In this document: piece by piece, positions 54,587 through 64,000 of the stretch | Layout of the letters: the number at the start of each line of letters is the position of its first letter | How positions within the stretch are numbered: the stretch's first letter is position 1 | DNA from: VXMF01 sp965206775 | Lineage (GTDB): Bacteria; Acidobacteriota; Terriglobia; Bryobacterales; UBA6623 | Length of the DNA: 64,000 bases | Assembly (NCBI GenBank): GCA_965206775.1 | Contig: CBDBKU010000003.1 | Span: 1,922,001-1,986,000 of the forward strand | Reading direction: 5' to 3' | Position numbers and translations under genes: made by a program | Notes under the pieces: generated by a model | Told to the model about the DNA's origin: nothing | Databases searched by the model: none | The model's input: the letters and a program-made list of their open reading frames with translations, nothing else

Positions 54587-56967
54587 GTAACTACTCAGGC
54601 CCCTATTTGACGATTTGTCTTTTCGCCTGACGTCACGCGGATCAATGCTTGCGCCTGTATCCGGTCAGGTTTCGTGCGGTTGTTCGTGTCGGGAACCTGT
54701 CGCTGAGCGGGAACCGTCCTGACCGGCAATCGGCGGCATTCCGGACCCAGCGGATGGTTTGCTTGACAACCTCGTTGTGACCGCCTATGCGGCGTGCTAA
54801 CGGAGCATTCGGCAGAGGACGCGGCGATGGGAGCATGGTACGGATCGAAGGCGACCTCGGGTCTTTGCCAGCCGCTGATCGCGGCGATGCCTCCGCATGC
54901 CACCTATATTGAGACCCATCTCGGCGGCGGCGCGATCATGCAGCGCAAACCGCCGGCCCTGCGGAACATCGGCATCGATCGCAGCGCCCGCTCCATCCGG
55001 GCGTTCCGCTGCGATTACGAGGTGGAACTGGTGCACGGGTGCTGCCACCGCTTTCTGTCCGACTTCCCGTTTGCGGGCGACGAACTGGTCTACAGCGACC
55101 CACCCTATCTGCACGGCGCCCGCCAAGCGCAGCGCCGCTACCGCTATGACTACACGCAGGCCGATCACGAGGAACTGCTGGCGTTGCTCACAGGCCTGCC
55201 CTGTGCGGTGATGCTCTCCGGCTACCCCTCGGAGCTCTACGAGCGGGCTCTGCCGGACTGGCACAGCCTGTCGCTGCAGGTGAGGAACCAGGCCGGGGTG
55301 GTGACCGAGAAGGTCTGGTGCAACTTCGCGCCGGGGCGCGTGCACTGGCACCGCTATGCGGGCCGGAACTTCACGCACCGCCAGTGCATCCAGCGCAAGG
55401 CCGCGAACTGGGCGCAGCGCTATGCGGCGATGGAGCCGGGCGAGCGCCTGGCGGTGCTGGCCGCCCTGCTGGCGGTCGAGGCCGAGTGCTGCCGACGGTG
55501 AACGACAAGTTCCTGCGCGCGGAACTGCAGGCCGCCAAGGAGCAGATCGAGGCTCTCCGCAAGACCGGCAAAGTGTCGCCCGAAGCCGACGCCGTGTTCC
55601 GGGTCCTGATGCCCTTGCTGACCCTGCTGCTGGCGGTCTGGCTCGAAAAGACCACCCGCAAGAACAGCAGCAACTCCAGCATCCCGCCCTCTCGGGTAGA
55701 CGCGGACGAAACCGCGCAGCGTGCCAGCCCGGGCAACAGCGCAGCCAAGGCCAACGACCGGACCGGCCCCAATCTCCAGAAAGTCACCACCGAGGAAACG
55801 GTCACCGTCGAGGCCTGTGACCGCTGTGGCACCGATCTGTCGGATGTCGATCCGATCGGCCGGGAACGCCGGATCCTGTACGACATCGTGTTGCAGGTGA
55901 TCGAGCATCGTGTCGAGGCCGAGGTCAAGCAATGCCCCGACTGTCGGGCCCGGAGCAAGGGACGGTTCCCCGCTAGCATGCCAGGGCCGGTGCAGTATGG
56001 CACCGGCTTGCAGGCTTTCATCATCAACCTGCTGGTGGCCCCTATGCTCTCCCTGCGCCGGACCGTCGAACGGGTCCAGGCGATCTCCGGCCTGCGGTTG
56101 TCCGAGGCCACCTGCCTCGGCTACATCCGCCGCCTGCATGAGGCACTGCAAGCTTGGGAAGACGCCGCCAGCGCCCGCCTGCTGGCCTGTCCGGCCTTGC
56201 ATGCCGACGAAACCGGCCTGCGGGTCGAGCGGAAAAACCATTGGCTGCATATCCTCGCCAATGGGTCGCTGACGGTGCAGTTCCTGCATCGCAAGCGCGG
56301 CCAGGAAGCCATCGAGGCGATCGGCATCATCCCCCGCTTTCGCGGCACCCTTGTGCACGACTGCTGGGCCTCGTACCTCGGCTACAAGCAATGCCGGCAC
56401 GCTCTCTGCGGCGCGCATTCAATCCGGGAACTGACCTTCCTTGTCGAGTCCAGCAACTACCGCTGGGCGCGCCTGATGAAAGCCCTGCTGCAAGAGGCCT
56501 GCCACAAGCTCAATCGCAGCCAGACCAAGGCCTTGAGCGAAGCCGAATGCAAGGCCCTGCGCAAGCGCTACCGCACCATCCTGACCCAGGGCGGCAAGGA
56601 ATTGCCCGCTATCCCGCCCCGCAGCAAGGGCCCACGCGGACGGATCGCCAAATCCGATGCCCACAACCTGCACGAGCGGCTCGCCAAGCACGAAGAGGCC
56701 GTTCTGCGCTTCCTCCGCGATCCGCATGTGAGTTTCACAAACAATGCCGGAGAGCGCGGACTGAGAATGTCAAAAGTGGAAATGAAAGTGTCGGGCTGCT
56801 TTCGAACGCAAGCATACGGCGAGGCCTATGCACGAATCTCCAGCTACCTGCAGTCCATGGCCCCGCTACAATCCTCTCGTCGCCATCCAAATCGCGCTCG
56901 CCGGCCACGCTGCCGACACGGTCAATCAACACTATGGCCCAACACTGACAGGGGCCTGAGTAGTTAC
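54587..56967 (+). mobile_element. IS66-type element with adenine methyltransferase, right copy
   Basis: A 2381-bp copy of the left element, inverted relative to it, with the same 17-bp terminal repeats at 54587-54603 and 56951-56967. It differs from the left copy by a few substitutions in the methyltransferase gene and a 5-bp deletion near the end of tnpC (around 56867), which accounts exactly for the length difference. Its inner flank CAACCCGC does not repeat on the other side. Confidence 0.9.
54827..55501 (+). CDS. D12-class adenine-specific DNA methyltransferase, right copy
   Basis: Same protein as at 45008-45682, with two amino-acid differences seen: SGLCQPL instead of SGLFQPL near the N-terminus and SLQVRNQAG instead of SLQVMNQAG. 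Motif I (YIETHLGGGAIM) and DPPY are unchanged, so it should be active. ATG 54827 with GAGGA seven bases upstream; a GTG at 54794 is in frame. The stop overlaps the GTG start of tnpC (GTGA at 55498-55501). Both copies of the methyltransferase are intact while only one transposase is, which is worth noting. Confidence 0.87.
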   Translation: MGAWYGSKATSGLCQPLIAAMPPHATYIETHLGGGAIMQRKPPALRNIGIDRSARSIRAFRCDYEVELVHGCCHRFLSDFPFAGDELVYSDPPYLHGARQAQRRYRYDYTQADHEELLALLTGLPCAVMLSGYPSELYERALPDWHSLSLQVRNQAGVVTEKVWCNFAPGRVHWHRYAGRNFTHRQCIQRKAANWAQRYAAMEPGERLAVLAALLAVEAECCRR

Positions 56968-57006
56968 AAATCAAGAAGCATGCCGGTGAATCCATCGGGT
57001 AAGTGA
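55498..57006 (+). pseudogene. tnpC: IS66-family transposase TnpC, frameshifted near the C-terminus
   Basis: Same as the left copy up to YARISSYLQSMAPL, with the DDE segments intact. Compared with the left copy five bases are missing at about 56867, so the final segment GYNPLVAIQIALAGHAADTV is replaced by QSSRRHPNRARRPRCRHG and the frame runs through the right terminal repeat into chromosomal DNA, stopping at 57006. The catalytic residues lie before the change, so partial activity cannot be ruled out, but loss of the conserved C-terminus is likely to disable it. Confidence 0.85.
56968..56975. repeat. Target-site duplication, right copy (AAATCAAG)
   Basis: Identical to 43529-43536. With one copy and the transposon removed, the pre-insertion sequence would read GCTAAAGAGCAAATCAAGAA, joining the upstream region of the sulfatase operon to that of the PSD1 gene at 57125. 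Confidence 0.9.
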
Positions 57007-57124
57007 TATACAATTCACAAGAGATAAACTGGACTTGTTCCGTCAGGCTTTCGCTTGCCTGAGGGTGCTGTGCCAATGCCGGGCCGGCGCTCTAGGGAAC
57101 TTCGAGGAGTAGGGTCGAATCGCA

Positions 57125-59902
57125 GTGTTTTCTATCCGTTGGCTCTGGATTCCTTGCTTGGTTGGATGGACCTGCGTAAGTGCGGCACAAGCACCGAAGG
57201 CAGTAGGCGTTGGAGATCGGCTCTTCGCGCTCGAAGTTAAGCCCATCTTGGCGGCGAAATGCTTTGTCTGTCACGGCCAGAGCCCGGAGGTGGTGCTCGG
57301 GGGCTTGGATCTGACAAGCCGGGACGCAATGCTACGGGGCGGGCAGTCAGGCCTCCCCGCCGTGATACCGGGCAACCCAGCGGAGAGCCGGCTGGCGCTT
57401 GCAATTTCCGCTGATTCCCCGGAACTTGCGATGCCGCCTAAAGAGAATGACCGGCTCAGTCCAGACCAAATTGCGTATGTTCGGGATTGGATCGATTCCG
57501 GTGCGCCGTGGCCCAGCGATGAAGCGATCGCGGCAATTGAGAACGACGCGGATTCCATCGAGGGTTCCGAGCGCGGCGTGCGAGTAGTCACGAGCGGCGG
57601 ACAGACGGACGACTGGACTGAGCGCCTTTACAAGCCAGAGGATTTATGGGCATTCCAGCCGGTAGTCAAGCCTGAGGTGCCCGAAGCCAGCGTGGCGAAC
57701 CCGATCGACGCATTCCACCGGAACAAACTGGCCGGGGCGGGGATCGGTCCTGCCCCGCGTGCCGACAGACTGACTCTTCTCCGCCGTGCGTCGTACGATC
57801 TGACGGGGCTGCCGCCGACTCCCGAACAGGCACTCGAGTTTCTGGGCGACTCTGCGGAGGGTGCCTGGGACCGCTTGGTTGACCGCCTTCTGGCCAGTCC
57901 CCGCTACGGCGAGCAATGGGGCAGGCACTGGCTCGATGTCGTTCGGTACGCCGACACCGCTGGAAACTCCAATGACTACGAACGGTCCAATGCTTGGCGG
58001 TATCGCGACTACGTCATCCGCTCGTTCAATTCCGACAAGCCGTACGATCGGTTCGCTATCGAGCAGCTCGCCGGGGACGAGTTGCGACCAGACGATCCCG
58101 AGATGCTCGTTGCGACCGGCTTCCTTCGGATGGGCCCCTGGGGCTCGGCAATGGTTCCCAAGAAGATGGCCCGACAGGCCTACCTGGACGATGTCGTGCA
58201 CAGCGTCGGCCAGACCTTCCTGTCCATGCCACTGCGCTGCGCAAAATGCCACGATCACAAGGCCGATCCGATTCCGACTCGCGACTATTACCGTATCTAC
58301 GCCGCATTCGCCGCGACGCAGATCGCCGAGAGACCGGCCGCGTTTCTGCCGCAAGAGAACCTGTCCCGGTTCGAGCGAGGGCGCGAGGATGTAGCGCAGC
58401 TGCTGGAATTTGCAACGGAACGCAAGGAAGCGCTCGAATCCAAGCTCGAGGATGCGGCGCGGGAGTGGTTCGAGGAGCGGGGGCTGGAGTACGTGACGGG
58501 CGGGAAGCGGAGCGAGCTTCCCGACGAGGCCAAGCCTCCGCGCCACTACGGACTGACATCGGCAGAGGAGGGGCGCCTGAAGGTTCGTCGGCAGGACGAG
58601 TGGATCTGGAAGCGGCGGCTAGAGCGCTACGAGCCGATGGGGCAGTCGGTCTTCAACGGTTCCGACTACATCCCCGGGAACGGCCGGAAGCTCCGCGTGC
58701 CTGCAAAGCTCGATATGAACTGGCGCCCGGAATCGACAGTACTGGAAGGCGGTTCCGTTCATGCTCCCGGCGAAGGGATAAGCCCGGGCGTCCTGAGCGC
58801 GACTCGCCTTCCGACAGGTCACGCGGCCGAAAGCGGCCCGTACGGCCTTCCGGAAGGGCTTTCTGGCCGTCGGCTCGCGCTAGCGAAATGGATCGTCGAT
58901 CCCCGTAACCCGCTAGGCGCCAGATCTATCGTCAACCGCGTTTGGGCGTATCACTTCGGACGGGGCCTCGCGGCAACGCCAAACAACTTGGGCGCGCTTG
59001 GTGCCAAGCCAGCGCTTCCCGGCCTGCTGGACTGGCTTGCAGCGGATTTCGTCGAGGGCGGCTGGTCGCTCAAGCGCCTCCACCGGACGATCATGTCCTC
59101 CGACCTCTACCGGCAGGGTACAGAGCGTCGAGACATGGAGATGGTGCGCGAAAAGGATCCGGAGAATCGATTCCTGGCGTACTTCGAGCCGCGCCGTCTG
59201 GCTGCCGAGGAACTGCGCGACTCGACGCTCCTGCTCTCCGGCGAGCTGATTGCCGAGATGGGCGGAGTGCCTGCAATGCCCGAAATCAATCTGGACGTGG
59301 CCCTCCAGCCCCGGATGATCCAGTTCTCGCTCGCGCCGGCCTACCAGCCGTCTCGGACGCCTGCCGAGCGGAATCGCCGATCCATCTATGCGTATCGGGT
59401 GAGGGGCCTGGCGGACCCCCTGATGGAAGTCTTCAACCAACCCAACCCGAACGACTCCTGCGAGCACCGGGATTCGTCGTCCGTGAGCCCGCAGGCGCTG
59501 ACGATGATGAATTCCTCCTACCTGACCAACCGGTCCATCGCGTTCGCGTTGCGGCTCGAGCGCGAGGCTGACGGCTTAGAGGCGCGCATCGAGCGTGCTT
59601 ACAGGCTGGCATTCTCGCGGTCACCTGAGCCGGAGATGATTCGCAGGCTGGGGACGTACACCACGGAGATGGAATCGCACCACCGTTCGCATCACCCCCG
59701 CCCGACTTCCTATCCGACCCGCATCACTCGGTCCTTGGTCGAAGAGTTCACGGGCGCCCCTTTTGAGTACGAGGAATGGCTGCCAGCCTACGAAGACTAC
59801 AGCCCGGACATCCGGCCCTGGGAGGTCGGCCCGGAGACCAGGGCTCTCGCCGACCTCTGCCTGCTACTGTTCAATTCCAACGAGTTCGCATATGTCTACT
59901 AG
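57125..59902 (+). CDS. PSD1-type cytochrome c protein (DUF1549/DUF1553), third copy
   Basis: The 925-residue product starts at GTG with a signal peptide (MFSIRWLWIPCLVGWTCVSA) and one haem motif, C46FVCH in LEVKPILAAKCFVCHG, with a Met in ELAMPPKEN as possible distal ligand. DUF1549: APRADRLTLLRRASYDLTGLPP, YGEQWGRHWLDVVRYADTAG, WRYRDYVIRSFNSDKPYDRFAIEQLAGDEL, CAKCHDHKADPIPTRDYYRI. DUF1553: LALAKWIVDPRNPLGARSIVNRVWAYHFGRGLA ... LLFNSNEFAYVY. It ends inside the start of the DUF1501 gene (11-base overlap). The composite transposon lies 150 bases upstream, so its promoter region may have been altered. Function unproven. Confidence 0.92.
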   Translation: MFSIRWLWIPCLVGWTCVSAAQAPKAVGVGDRLFALEVKPILAAKCFVCHGQSPEVVLGGLDLTSRDAMLRGGQSGLPAVIPGNPAESRLALAISADSPELAMPPKENDRLSPDQIAYVRDWIDSGAPWPSDEAIAAIENDADSIEGSERGVRVVTSGGQTDDWTERLYKPEDLWAFQPVVKPEVPEASVANPIDAFHRNKLAGAGIGPAPRADRLTLLRRASYDLTGLPPTPEQALEFLGDSAEGAWDRLVDRLLASPRYGEQWGRHWLDVVRYADTAGNSNDYERSNAWRYRDYVIRSFNSDKPYDRFAIEQLAGDELRPDDPEMLVATGFLRMGPWGSAMVPKKMARQAYLDDVVHSVGQTFLSMPLRCAKCHDHKADPIPTRDYYRIYAAFAATQIAERPAAFLPQENLSRFERGREDVAQLLEFATERKEALESKLEDAAREWFEERGLEYVTGGKRSELPDEAKPPRHYGLTSAEEGRLKVRRQDEWIWKRRLERYEPMGQSVFNGSDYIPGNGRKLRVPAKLDMNWRPESTVLEGGSVHAPGEGISPGVLSATRLPTGHAAESGPYGLPEGLSGRRLALAKWIVDPRNPLGARSIVNRVWAYHFGRGLAATPNNLGALGAKPALPGLLDWLAADFVEGGWSLKRLHRTIMSSDLYRQGTERRDMEMVREKDPENRFLAYFEPRRLAAEELRDSTLLLSGELIAEMGGVPAMPEINLDVALQPRMIQFSLAPAYQPSRTPAERNRRSIYAYRVRGLADPLMEVFNQPNPNDSCEHRDSSSVSPQALTMMNSSYLTNRSIAFALRLEREADGLEARIERAYRLAFSRSPEPEMIRRLGTYTTEMESHHRSHHPRPTSYPTRITRSLVEEFTGAPFEYEEWLPAYEDYSPDIRPWEVGPETRALADLCLLLFNSNEFAYVY

Positions 59903-61355
59903 TCCGAAAGATCCCGCCTCGGAGCCGTCCCGTCCCGTACCGCCGCGGGATGCGACCCGAATGGGCCGGCGCGAACTGCTCTTCGGTCTCGGCGCATCCG
60001 CCGGCACGCTCGCGTTCACAGACTTGCTCGCTCGGGAGGCGTCGGCCGCGACCGGTCCGCTCGCTCCCAAGGCCCAGATGCTGCCTGCCAGGGCGAAAGC
60101 CTGCATCTTCGTGGTGCTGGAAGGCGGACCCGGGCATATGGACACCTTCGATCCGAAGCCCAAGCTCAGCGAACTCAATCTGACGGAGGCTTCCCGGGAC
60201 CCGAACCAAGTGCTGGTCGAAGTGAATGCAAAGACCTACTACGTCGGCAGTCCGTTCGGGTTCCGCAAGACGGGCAAATCGGGCATCGAGATGTGCGACC
60301 GCTTCGTGCATCTGGGCGACCCGGAGGTGGCCGATGAATTGTGCATTTACCGAGGCTGCCAGGCGCAGTCGGTGAACCATCCCGACGCGCTCTACCATCT
60401 CAATACCGGCAGCACGCTCGGGGCAGATCCTGGCGTCGGTGCCTGGATGACGTACGGTCTCGGCAGCCTGAACCAGAACCTGCCCGGCTACGTCGTGATG
60501 ACGGAACTCGCATTTCCTCAGGGCGGGGCGGGGAATTGGTCGAACGGGTTCCTGCCAGCTCATTACCAGGGCACGCTCTTGCGACCCACCGGATCCCCGC
60601 TGCTCGACCTCAAACCGCCAGACTGGAAGACAAGGAGCCAGCAGCGGCGCAGCCTCGACGTGCTTGCGGAAATGAACCGCAGGCATTCTGAGCGCCACCC
60701 TTCGCACGACGAGCTAGCGGCGCGAATGGAGAGCTACGAGCTTGCGTATCGCATGCAGGCCGAAGTGCCGGATATCGTGGATCTGGCCCGTGAGTCCGAG
60801 GCGACGATGGACGCGTACGGATTGAACGACGAGCCGACAAGAGGATTCGGAAGGCAATGCCTCCTTGCGCGGCGCCTCGTCGAGCAAGGGGTGCGTTTCG
60901 TCCAGATCTTCTCAGGAGGATGGGACAGCCACGACTTCCTGGAGCGGAACCATTCGGCCCGAATCGAAAGCATCGATAAGCCGATGGCGGCTCTCATACG
61001 CGACCTCCGGCAGCGGGGAATGCTGGACGAGACGCTGGTGGTTTGTTCCGGGGAATTCGGGAGGACGCCCGACAACAACCGGCGCGGCGGCGTCGACGCC
61101 AACGGACGGGGGCACAATGCCGACGCGATGGTGGTTGTCATGGCCGGAGGCGGAACTCCTGCCGGCACTGTCGTCGGTGCGACCGACGATGTCGGCAATC
61201 GAGCCGTTGAGGTCGTCCACCCACTGCGCGACCTGCATGTCACGTGGCTGCGACTGATGGGATTGGACGACAATCGTCTGACCTACTTCCACGGAGGGCG
61301 CTTCAAGCAGCTTTCCCAGGTCGGCGGGAAGATCATTCCCGAACTTATCGCCTGA
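59892..61355 (+). CDS. DUF1501 domain protein with Tat signal, third copy
   Basis: The 487-residue product has a twin-arginine leader (TRMGRRELLFGLGASAGTLAFTDLL). DUF1501 marks: AKACIFVVLEGGPGHMDTFDPKPKL, GSPFGFRKTGKSGIEMCDRFVHLGDPEVADELCIYRG, GAWMTYGLGSLNQNLPGYVVM, VRFVQIFSGGWDSHDFLE and TLVVCSGEFGRTPDNN. ATG 59892 overlaps the PSD1 stop by 11 bases. The insert GRGHNADAMVVVMAGGGTPAGTVVGATDD near the C-terminus is the family's usual end region. It is exported and presumably works with the PSD1 protein. Confidence 0.9.
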   Translation: MSTSPKDPASEPSRPVPPRDATRMGRRELLFGLGASAGTLAFTDLLAREASAATGPLAPKAQMLPARAKACIFVVLEGGPGHMDTFDPKPKLSELNLTEASRDPNQVLVEVNAKTYYVGSPFGFRKTGKSGIEMCDRFVHLGDPEVADELCIYRGCQAQSVNHPDALYHLNTGSTLGADPGVGAWMTYGLGSLNQNLPGYVVMTELAFPQGGAGNWSNGFLPAHYQGTLLRPTGSPLLDLKPPDWKTRSQQRRSLDVLAEMNRRHSERHPSHDELAARMESYELAYRMQAEVPDIVDLARESEATMDAYGLNDEPTRGFGRQCLLARRLVEQGVRFVQIFSGGWDSHDFLERNHSARIESIDKPMAALIRDLRQRGMLDETLVVCSGEFGRTPDNNRRGGVDANGRGHNADAMVVVMAGGGTPAGTVVGATDDVGNRAVEVVHPLRDLHVTWLRLMGLDDNRLTYFHGGRFKQLSQVGGKIIPELIA

Positions 61356-61366
61356 GCGCGGGGATC

Positions 61367-62977
61367 CTACGGCCCCTGATTCGTCTCCTTGAGGAATTCG
61401 CTCCACGTTGCGGCATTGCCGTGGATCGGCGCGATAGTGTCCGGCGAGAGCCGATTCTGCTGAGTGTTTTGGAACAGCACCCGCTCGGTCTCTGTCGGCC
61501 GCGGAAGATCTACGGGAATCAGCCTGGGATCGTATAGATCGGCTTCAATGAGAATCCGCTCGCGAGGAAGGTAGGCCATCAGCATGCCCTCCACGTGGAT
61601 CCCGAGGCCCTGCACGTAGTAGATCTCGAGGAACCGTTCCCCGTCGCCGAGGATGTATTTCTCGTCGATGTCCTCCATCGTGTAGCCCTCCGAGATCTCG
61701 GTGGGGGGATAGAGCGACACCATGTCCGGTTCCAGCGTGCGAGGCACGTAGTTCAGCAATTCGCTCTCGTAGAACATGCGGTTGCGCTGGTGCGTGAGGA
61801 TTGTCGCCCCGACGTGCAGGTAGGTGCGCAGCCCGCCAAGGTGGTCGTAGTGGTCGTGGGTATTGACAAGGAAACGGATGGGCTTGTCCGGGACAAGATC
61901 GACGATCTTGTCGATGACCGCGAGGGATCGTTTTTCGTCGAGAGGAGACTCGACCACGGTCACGAAGTCCGAGAATTCGATTGCGACGCTGTTGTGCGTG
62001 CCCCCTCCGAGCAGCCAGACACCGTCCGCAAGTTTCTGCGGAACCACGGATCTATCCGGAGGGGCGGCTTGACGAACCTCGGCAGGCACTTCGATCGGCT
62101 CGCAGTCATTAGCCCGCATCGTCGGGAAGCTCCCGCCGAAGCTGTTGTGCCCACCGGTTAGCACCGGTACCTGACGCTCATCGTCCCACCCGTCGTGATG
62201 GTGCCAGCCTGCCGGGAATCGAATGCCGTTCCCGAGATCCTTCCAGTCGGTGAACTCGTGCTCGTAGTTCATGTCGCCCAGCACAGGATGCGGCACCCGC
62301 GTCTGGGTGCGCTGCACGATGTTCCCCTCGCGTACCGTCGCATTGACACGGTACCTGCCGAGCACGGTTGCGGAAACCACCGCGACCTTTCCGATCCCGC
62401 CGGTCGTAGCCCCATCCCTGCCGCTTTCGCCGAGCTCCCAGCGCCAGATCGCAGTCGGTTCCGCACCAGGCATCCGTGCTGCCCTGACGAACCCGTGCGG
62501 GGTCATCCAGATGTCGAGCTGCCACAGTGCGGCGCTGTCCGGCGCCGCTACCGGGGGTTCGGAACCGTCGGCGTGCCACGCATGGCTGCCGCTTACTGCA
62601 AAGGTCTGCCGTTCGTGCAGCTGAAGCGGGGTGCCCCCTAGCCATCCCGGGCCGTACTTCCACGAGGCCGGGTTCTTGCCCGGATTGCGCGAAAACCGCT
62701 CCACTGACCACTCTCCCTCGAACTGGATCGTCCGGGAATACCCATTCAGAGGCTCGCCTCGAGGCCAGTCCGTGTCTTGCGTGAGGTTTTGCCCGACCAT
62801 GCCGGCATAGCCGTCCCCTGCGAAGCTCACGCATCGCAATTGATCGACGCCCATTGCTTTCGCCGCCGCGTCAAGTACCGGAATCGGGTCGATGTGACCT
62901 GGCGGCAGGACCGGTGCCGCTGTTGCAGTCATGAGCAGCGGTGCTGCCAGGATGGCGTGCGGAAGTCGTGCGGTCAT
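61367..62977 (-). CDS. Exported MBL-fold metallohydrolase
   Basis: The 536-residue product has a short signal peptide (MTARLPHAILAAPLLMTATA). Residues about 40-300 form an N-terminal domain without a clear family. The C-terminal part is a metallo-beta-lactamase fold: GVWLLGGGTHNSVAIEFSDFVTVVESPLDEKR, the zinc motif NTHDHYDHLGG with H374, H376, D378 and H379, GATILTHQRN, and a closing IAPIHGNAATWSEF that supplies the last His. Related proteins are often secreted hydrolases of unknown substrate. It converges with the DUF1501 gene and is divergent from GH95. ATG 62977 begins the signal peptide; upstream codons in the same frame are unlikely to be translated. Confidence 0.85.
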   Translation of the reverse strand: MTARLPHAILAAPLLMTATAAPVLPPGHIDPIPVLDAAAKAMGVDQLRCVSFAGDGYAGMVGQNLTQDTDWPRGEPLNGYSRTIQFEGEWSVERFSRNPGKNPASWKYGPGWLGGTPLQLHERQTFAVSGSHAWHADGSEPPVAAPDSAALWQLDIWMTPHGFVRAARMPGAEPTAIWRWELGESGRDGATTGGIGKVAVVSATVLGRYRVNATVREGNIVQRTQTRVPHPVLGDMNYEHEFTDWKDLGNGIRFPAGWHHHDGWDDERQVPVLTGGHNSFGGSFPTMRANDCEPIEVPAEVRQAAPPDRSVVPQKLADGVWLLGGGTHNSVAIEFSDFVTVVESPLDEKRSLAVIDKIVDLVPDKPIRFLVNTHDHYDHLGGLRTYLHVGATILTHQRNRMFYESELLNYVPRTLEPDMVSLYPPTEISEGYTMEDIDEKYILGDGERFLEIYYVQGLGIHVEGMLMAYLPRERILIEADLYDPRLIPVDLPRPTETERVLFQNTQQNRLSPDTIAPIHGNAATWSEFLKETNQGP

Positions 62978-63083
62978 CGATTCAGGTCCGGTGCCGCTTC
63001 GGTGGCGGCGTTCAGCCCTTGAGTATAGGCATGTGCCCGAACCGCACTTTCCGGCCGATCCGGCTCGCAACTACACTATCGGA

Positions 63084-64000
<917 letters not shown>

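Larger units (their letters stand above)
43537..56967. mobile_element. 13.4-kb IS66-type composite transposon carrying a sulfatase/TonB cluster
   Basis: Two nearly identical IS66-type elements in inverted orientation (43537-45922 and 54587-56967) enclose 8.7 kb. The outermost ends carry the 17-bp repeat GTAACTACTCAGGCCCC and its complement. The block is bounded by the 8-bp direct repeat AAATCAAG, whereas the inner flanks (CAGCGGTC after 45922, CAACCCGC before 54587) differ. This pattern is the mark of a unit that moved as a whole. The cargo, all read leftward, is a TonB receptor, a sulfatase and a propeller-type hydrolase, plus a truncated IS1380-type transposase and other IS debris at the right. 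The left IS has an intact transposase; the right one is frameshifted. Confidence 0.88.

Overview
The window looks like a chromosomal segment of a heterotrophic, polysaccharide-degrading Gram-negative bacterium, most likely an Acidobacteriota member of the Solibacteres/Bryobacterales type. Evidence: GC-rich coding; three Oar-type TonB-dependent receptors with an N-terminal carboxypeptidase-regulatory domain (one truncated); three DUF1501/PSD1 (DUF1549-DUF1553) gene pairs; five secreted sulfatases; two CRTAC1/ASPIC-UnbV FG-GAP proteins; many twin-arginine or Sec signal peptides. Planctomycetes share several of these families, but the Oar-type receptors favour Acidobacteriota. The assignment is an inference.

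Layout. 1-3.6 kb: end of a CRTAC1 gene, then a PD-(D/E)XK nuclease-family gene framed by about 106-bp inverted repeats and, outside them, 140-bp direct repeats. 3.7-11 kb: CRTAC1 protein, S15 peptidase, decayed astacin-like peptidase, PQQ-type beta-propeller, mannonate dehydratase. 11.4-19.6 kb: a GH51 arabinofuranosidase gene cut into two exactly complementary halves by 6.6 kb carrying a rhamnonate-dehydratase-like enolase-superfamily gene, a complete TonB receptor and the 3' part of a second one; the same 7 bases occur at both junctions. 20-33 kb: sulfatase, tRNA-Arg(TCT), two DUF1501/PSD1 pairs separated by an IS1634-family element with a frameshifted transposase. 33-38 kb: VapBC toxin-antitoxin, a putative PHP/CehA-type metallohydrolase, an aldo/keto reductase, tRNA-Arg(CCG). 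38-43 kb: three sulfatases.

43.5-57 kb is the most striking region: a 13.4-kb composite transposon. Two nearly identical inverted IS66-type elements, each carrying a D12-class adenine DNA methyltransferase translationally coupled to the transposase, flank a co-directional TonB receptor-sulfatase-propeller hydrolase cluster plus IS debris. The outer ends have perfect 17-bp inverted repeats and are bounded by a perfect 8-bp target duplication, while the inner flanks do not match, so the whole block appears to have transposed as a unit. 57-64 kb: third PSD1/DUF1501 pair, an MBL-fold hydrolase and the start of a GH95 fucosidase-type gene.

Taken together the genes suggest uptake (TonB receptors), desulfation (sulfatases), glycan cleavage (GH51, GH95, propeller hydrolase) and sugar-acid catabolism (UxuA-like and RhmD-like dehydratases) of sulfated, arabinose-, fucose/rhamnose- and uronate-containing polysaccharides, in a region strongly reshaped by mobile elements. 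No formylglycine-generating enzyme, CRISPR array, rRNA or phage module was found here.
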